This document shows, in pieces, positions 60,201 through 64,000 of a DNA stretch of 64,000 nucleotides. This DNA comes from Eutreptiella sp. 'Long Island Sound 2002'. Taxonomy: Eukaryota > Euglenozoa > Euglenophyceae > Eutreptiales > Eutreptiaceae. Where the stretch lies: the NCBI GenBank assembly GCA_964036045.1, contig OZ038382.1:74944687-75008686 (forward strand), read 5' to 3'. A program made the position numbers and the translations under genes. The notes under the pieces are model-generated. The model made no database searches. It saw only the letters and a program-made list of their open reading frames with translations, and had not been told where the DNA came from. The number at the start of each line of letters is the position of its first letter. The first letter of the stretch is position 1.

Positions 60201-60430
60201 TTGCCCATTGCGCACCTAGCTTGTCTTGCTTGCTTGCTGTTTTCTGCCCAGTCTAATAGGTTCAGCCTAGACACTCAATAGTGTTAGACAATCAAGACTG
60301 CTTCCACCAGCTTGCTTACTTGAGCCATAGCCCTAACCAGGTGTGAGTATTGCGACCGAGCTAGTGAGGATAGGAACATCAGCTTTGTGTGTTGAAGGCC
60401 ATGAAGAAAGATTCACTCCACTTTCCCCCT
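54266..60430 (+). repeat. satellite family B, last block
   Basis: Plus-oriented units. The anchor GAGGG(C/T)(C/T)ATGGAGGGCTCTT lies at about 55216, 56595, 57749, 58480 and 59887; spacings of 1379 and 1407 bp are full units, while 1154 and 731 bp are shortened units. The internal block is in the ordinary orientation here. It ends abruptly at about 60430 inside a minus-strand exon-like frame. Confidence 0.88.
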
Positions 60431-60590
60431 CGATCATAGATTTGGTCAAGAGCCTGTATCAACCACCATCCCTCATGCTCTCCCCCCATATCTCGTTGTT
60501 CACGATATGCTCCTTCTAGCAGTGCATGCCTGCACACACTCAGCATCTCCGGTCTTTCGCTCTCGGCAATCAACATGAACAGGGGCTCCA
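60430..60590 (-). CDS. exon-like minus-strand sequence, truncated by satellite
   Basis: The frame reads LIAESERPEMLSVCRHALL, then EGAYREQRDMGGEHEGWW and LIQALDQIYDR, which has the amphipathic, charged pattern of a real protein rather than repeat noise. At about 60430 it passes without a stop into satellite B sequence (GGKWSESFFMAFN is satellite translation), so the exon or its donor was lost or the satellite was joined here. I do not recognise the family. Confidence 0.4.
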
Positions 60591-61074
60591 AACAGGTTGA
60601 ACAGAGGCACAAAACCAGGAGGGGGGGGTGGGGTTTGGGGGTGTCCTGGGTGCCCCGACATTTCATGGAGGTGTTGGGGCGAGGGCAACTCTGTTCAGGC
60701 GGCCCGGGAGCAGTCCTTTTGTTGCTGCTCCACAGTGCCACAGCGCAGAGCTCCACTACAGCCCCCGCAGCCCCACAGCACCCCGCCGCACATTTACGCA
60801 GCCCCACATCCCGAACTCCATTTTGTTGCCGGTGCGCAAAGGCAGTGGTGCCCCCAAACGCGGGCGTTGCGGTCGCCAAAGCGGAGAGGAGACGGTCACT
60901 GTCAGTTGAGCCTTTTTCCCACTCCCCCGTCCGAGGCCACGGCCCACGAACATTCTCAAAAGCCGCGCCGGATGTCGAGGGAGGGGCACTTGGGGGTGGG
61001 GTGGGGGGGGCTCCCAGGGACACAGGCAGTGAGGCTCTGACTGCATACCGTCCCTCTGCGCACGAAGTTCAAGA

Positions 61075-61231
61075 CCAATACGCAGCAACGGCACCCAAAC
61101 ACTCCCGTCCGCTGCGGCTCCTTCAGCAGCTCCTGCATCACAACAAATGAGGCAGAGGTGACCACTTTGACACACTTTCCGTTGGTGAGGGCTCGGAAGA
61201 GCAGAAACTTTCCATCAAAAACATCATCCAC
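61075..61231 (-). CDS. exon-like minus-strand sequence, unknown protein
   Basis: Minus-strand frame reading DDVFDGKFLLFRALTNGK, then CVKVVTSASFVVMQELLKEPQ, protein-like with alternating hydrophobic strands. It could be an upstream exon of the same minus-strand gene as 60430-60590; phases and splice sites were not resolved. No family recognised. Confidence 0.35.
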
Positions 61232-61565
61232 TTGACATGCCCTTCAAAATGAGCAGCGCATCGTCATCGTTATGGCGGGATCGTTTTGAGGGAATTGTGT
61301 TGGAATGCCCTGCCACCCCCACCACAACAACACCTCTTCGCTTGCACTGGGAAGGAGGAGGCTGTGAGGCTGTGAGGCTGCTGTTTGGAAAATTCCGCAC
61401 GGCATCCAGTGCTCCCCTTTGTTGCGAAGGGGCGCCGCAGGCTGAGCCTCGGTGGCGAGAATGTCGCCACTTTTCTGAATGCCTAGAATTCCCACATGAC
61501 GATCCCCCCCCCCCCCCATTTGCATGTGTTTGACTGCGCTGCTTCTGTCGCGGGTCTGTCCACAG

Positions 61566-62486
61566 GTCAAAGAGTTCAACGACGTGTGCCAGACCGCCAA
61601 GGCCCTGTTCGATGCAAAAGTGGAGGAGCTGGGCCTGAGTCGCAAGAAGAAACGTGTCAGGCGTCAGACCGTCGACGCGGACCCCGAAGGGGCGCCGGAT
61701 GCGGCCCCAGTGTTCAGCCTCCCAGCGGCCCTGGAGGCGCCGCCCCCGAACGACAAGCTGCTAAGAGAGGGGCTGAAGACCGGGGCGCTGTTCCGAGTGG
61801 GCCCCATGGCCCCCGGCCCTTCCACGGCCCCCGCCACCGCCGCCCCCCCCGCCGCCGGTGCTCCCCAGCCCCAGCCCCGGTCACCGACCGCCCCCGCCTC
61901 GTACCAGCCCCTCCCGGCAGCTGCTGCCCACTCCGTCTGCACGAACTTGGGCATGGCCCCCAACGCCGTGGCCGCCGCTCTGAGCACCCCAACGCCCTCC
62001 ACAACCGCCGCTGCGATGCAGCCTCATCAACTGCGCCCGCCGAGCCCCCAACCCCACGGCCAGGGCCTGCCCTACGCTCTGCCGGTGCCCGTGTCCCGCG
62101 CCCCCCCGGCCACGCTCCCGATGCACAAACCCCCGCCCTCTGCCCCGGCGGTTGGCAACCGCGCCCGGGCCCGCCCCAAGCCGAACGCTTCGCAGCCGAT
62201 GGGTATGGCGATGCCGATGATGCCGGGGGTGCCTGGGGGCCTGCAGGCGTTACCCGGATCGGGGGTCGGCGGCGTGGACACCTACGCACAGATGCAGCAG
62301 CAGAAGCAGATACTGACACCGCAGATGTTGCCGCAGCAGATGCAGGCCCATGCACTTGGCATTGGGGTGCCTTTCGGACTGCCGGGGGGCTTGACTGCGC
62401 AGCAGCCTGCGGGGCAGCTGCGGGGCCAGCCGTACCCCAACCCCAACCCGAGTCCTAACCCCAACCCCAACGCCCCGTTCACGTAG
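61566..62486 (+). CDS. MED8: MED8-like C-terminal exon (partial)
   Basis: Starts after a strong acceptor (CTGTCCACAG|GTCAAAGAG, 61565/61566) in phase 0 and is open for 306 codons to TAG 62484-62486. It begins VKEFNDVCQTAKALFDAKVEE, which fits the MED8 helix following the conserved core (x-N-x-x-C then a helix). NDKLLREGLKTGALFRVGP fits the next conserved segment. The rest is low-complexity P/A/Q-rich with M-Q-Q-Q stretches and a terminal P-N-P-N-P-S-P-N repeat, as is common in MED8 tails. High GC and strong C/G third-position bias. It lies 45 kb downstream of the N-terminal MED8-like exon on the same strand. Shadow frames on both strands are equally long because of the base bias. Confidence 0.5.
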   Translation, partial: VKEFNDVCQTAKALFDAKVEELGLSRKKKRVRRQTVDADPEGAPDAAPVFSLPAALEAPPPNDKLLREGLKTGALFRVGPMAPGPSTAPATAAPPAAGAPQPQPRSPTAPASYQPLPAAAAHSVCTNLGMAPNAVAAALSTPTPSTTAAAMQPHQLRPPSPQPHGQGLPYALPVPVSRAPPATLPMHKPPPSAPAVGNRARARPKPNASQPMGMAMPMMPGVPGGLQALPGSGVGGVDTYAQMQQQKQILTPQMLPQQMQAHALGIGVPFGLPGGLTAQQPAGQLRGQPYPNPNPSPNPNPNAPFT

Positions 62487-64000
62487 CGGCGAATGCTGAG
62501 CCGGGCGGGGCAGGGCAGGGCGGGGCAGGGCAGGACCTGGAGAGTCTCTAAGGGGGCATTACCGACCGGTATCCATTGGTGGCTAGGGACATGCCTTGAG
62601 TTCACACCACTGTGTCTTTTACAACAACAACTGTTGCTTGGCCATGGCACAGGAGGGGGCAGCTGGGTCTGGTCGTTGTATACGAAGCCCCCCCCCCCCC
62701 CTCCCCCCCCCCCCCTCAGGTTTTGAAAGATAGCGGTCCCGTTGGTGTGAGAGGGGCGCAGCCATAGTTGGCTCAAGTGGACCATAGAGAACACCTCCCG
62801 TCCTGCCCCTCAATTTTCCTGAATGGGTTTGCAACGTTTGTGGAGACCTCAAGACCCTCCATTTTGATGTTGGGCCCGGGGGCATTCTCATCAGCGTCCA
62901 CTCAGAAGCACCCGCACCGTTTGCTACACCATCACCTCTTTTTTCTGTGGCAGTCTTTTCCCACCGAGTTCTGTCCTCTGTGGACCCCCCTGCGGCCCTC
63001 TCTGGGCGACTGGGCCTCTGACGTGCCTCATGTCCCCCTCGCCTCTCAAATGACCGGCCCTCAGAACTTGGCTCATTACGGTCAGACGCCTTGTCGTCGG
63101 ATGTCACATCGGGGGGGGGGGGGGGGGCGGACGGGCGGTGGGTAGTGGCGCTCCCTGACTTGACCTGACCTGACGTGACCTCTTTACCATCGTGTGACCC
63201 CATCTTATTGGACTGGGCCGTTGTGGACACTCTGTCTATGCACCGCCGGGGGCCGGGCCTGATAGTGGGACAGTAGAAGGCTGCGCTACGGACCTTCGGA
63301 GGTTGTGTGAAAGAAGACGGGCGTGACATCACGCTGTTGTAGACTTGCTGCTCTGCTCCAGGGGCTCACACTCGGTGAGAGAACAGCACGCGCTTCGAAC
63401 TGCCTATCACTGCAGCCTCTATGGCAACCTCGGCTGCTGTGGAAAGCAGATGCTTGAGACAACCTGTGTACCGCGGTGGCACAAAGTGGCAGCACAGCAA
63501 AAGGCAACGATGACAGATCATCAGTGACATGTCATGGGCGCCTTTCCGGAAAAAAGCAGACACTTAGAAGGCGACCTGCCCCCCCTCCCCAGACATTGTA
63601 CATCAGCCTATTCTGGGAATCTGCGCCACAAAGATGTGCCACATGGCTTTGTCCCCTCTCCAGTACTGCTGTCGCACCTCATGTGGCCCAGTTGATGCTG
63701 TTCCGGGCAGTTTTGCACTCCCATTTCAAAACAAAAACACACCAGTATATGTTATCTGCTTTTCGTCCCCCCAAAACGAAGTTCTCCTCTTCTGTCAGCG
63801 CAAAGCTTACAGCTCGAGAACGAAATACATGTAAGCAAAAAGGATCACACAGGCAAAGCCCATATCTACCCACTCGCCGGCACAAATAACATTCTTGTTA
63901 GTACACCGAGTACACATGCCTGATAGTGCGTGTGAACAGGGCCTTGGACCTTAAGATCCTGGGGTCACCACGGCCTTCTGGAACCCGTTTCCTGGGACAC
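62487..64000. other. 3-prime flank, no further gene recognised
   Basis: Directly after the stop is a G-rich tandem (GGGGCAGGGCA, 62507-62533) that may form a G-quadruplex in the 3-prime UTR. Other features are C/G homopolymers at about 62690-62714 and 63109-63126, and a short run of TGACC repeats at about 63156-63181. Remaining frames show no motif. Confidence 0.45.

Noticed and set aside
61496-62458. Long alternative frames over the MED8-like exon (plus strand 320 codons; minus strand 61714-62355)
   Set aside because: GC-biased third positions open the other frames; only the frame beginning at the acceptor 61566 shows MED8-like residues.

Overview
The window is eukaryotic nuclear DNA, most likely from a unicellular alga or another protist. 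Three things support this: genes interrupted by GT...AG introns with GTATGT donors, two exons that read as the Mediator subunit MED8, and a repeat content far above that of a prokaryote. I cannot fix the lineage. Interstitial CCCTAA/TTAGGG-like stretches hint at a TTAGGG-type telomere, but this is weak. Genuine coding sequence is a small minority; most bases are satellite or transposon.

Layout. 0-5.9 kb is non-satellite DNA with a decayed tyrosine recombinase (about 90-560) and a decayed piggyBac-like transposase (about 1.2-2.2 kb), then AT-rich sequence in which I recognise nothing. 5.9-15.7 kb is satellite family A, with a 200-base assembly gap at 12708-12907. 15.7-18.6 kb is a GC-rich island bounded by inverted, telomere-like arms; it carries a first exon resembling the N-terminal half of MED8. 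19.0-34.7 kb is satellite family B: subrepeats of about 162 bp nested in higher-order units of about 1.4 kb. It is interrupted by two tRNA-derived SINE-like pieces, two 10-bp minisatellites and a duplicated 0.8-kb foreign segment. 34.7-39.3 kb is mixed low-copy DNA. 39.3-41.1 kb is a different tandem array with a period of about 86 bp.

41110-54132 is the highlight: a DNA transposon inserted into another copy of itself. Each copy is about 6.5 kb, has 25-bp terminal inverted repeats starting CTTAGGCGTCACAAG, and made a 5-bp target-site duplication (outer TGCTT, inner TCGTA). The inner copy has two intact genes. One is a single-exon 720-aa protein. The other is a four-exon 761-aa protein whose N-terminal part resembles a ParB/DGQHR fold and whose C-terminal part looks like a degenerate methyltransferase. 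The outer copy is dead in both genes. Scattered through the element, almost entirely in non-coding DNA, are about 14 copies of one 20-bp perfect palindrome, CTGGCCGAAATTTCGGCCAG. They form clusters with a strikingly regular spacing of about 70 bp at both ends and between the genes. I read this as a transposon with a built-in array of protein-binding sites. It does not match any DNA-transposon superfamily I know from its TIR, TSD and gene content together.

After the transposon the 86-bp array resumes for one to two units, then satellite B returns (54.3-60.4 kb). The last 3.6 kb is GC-rich: minus-strand exon-like sequence that runs straight into the satellite, and a plus-strand exon (61566-62486) that reads as the C-terminal half of MED8. 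The two MED8 halves are in the right order and on the same strand but about 45 kb apart, so the satellite-plus-transposon block may sit inside one MED8 intron.
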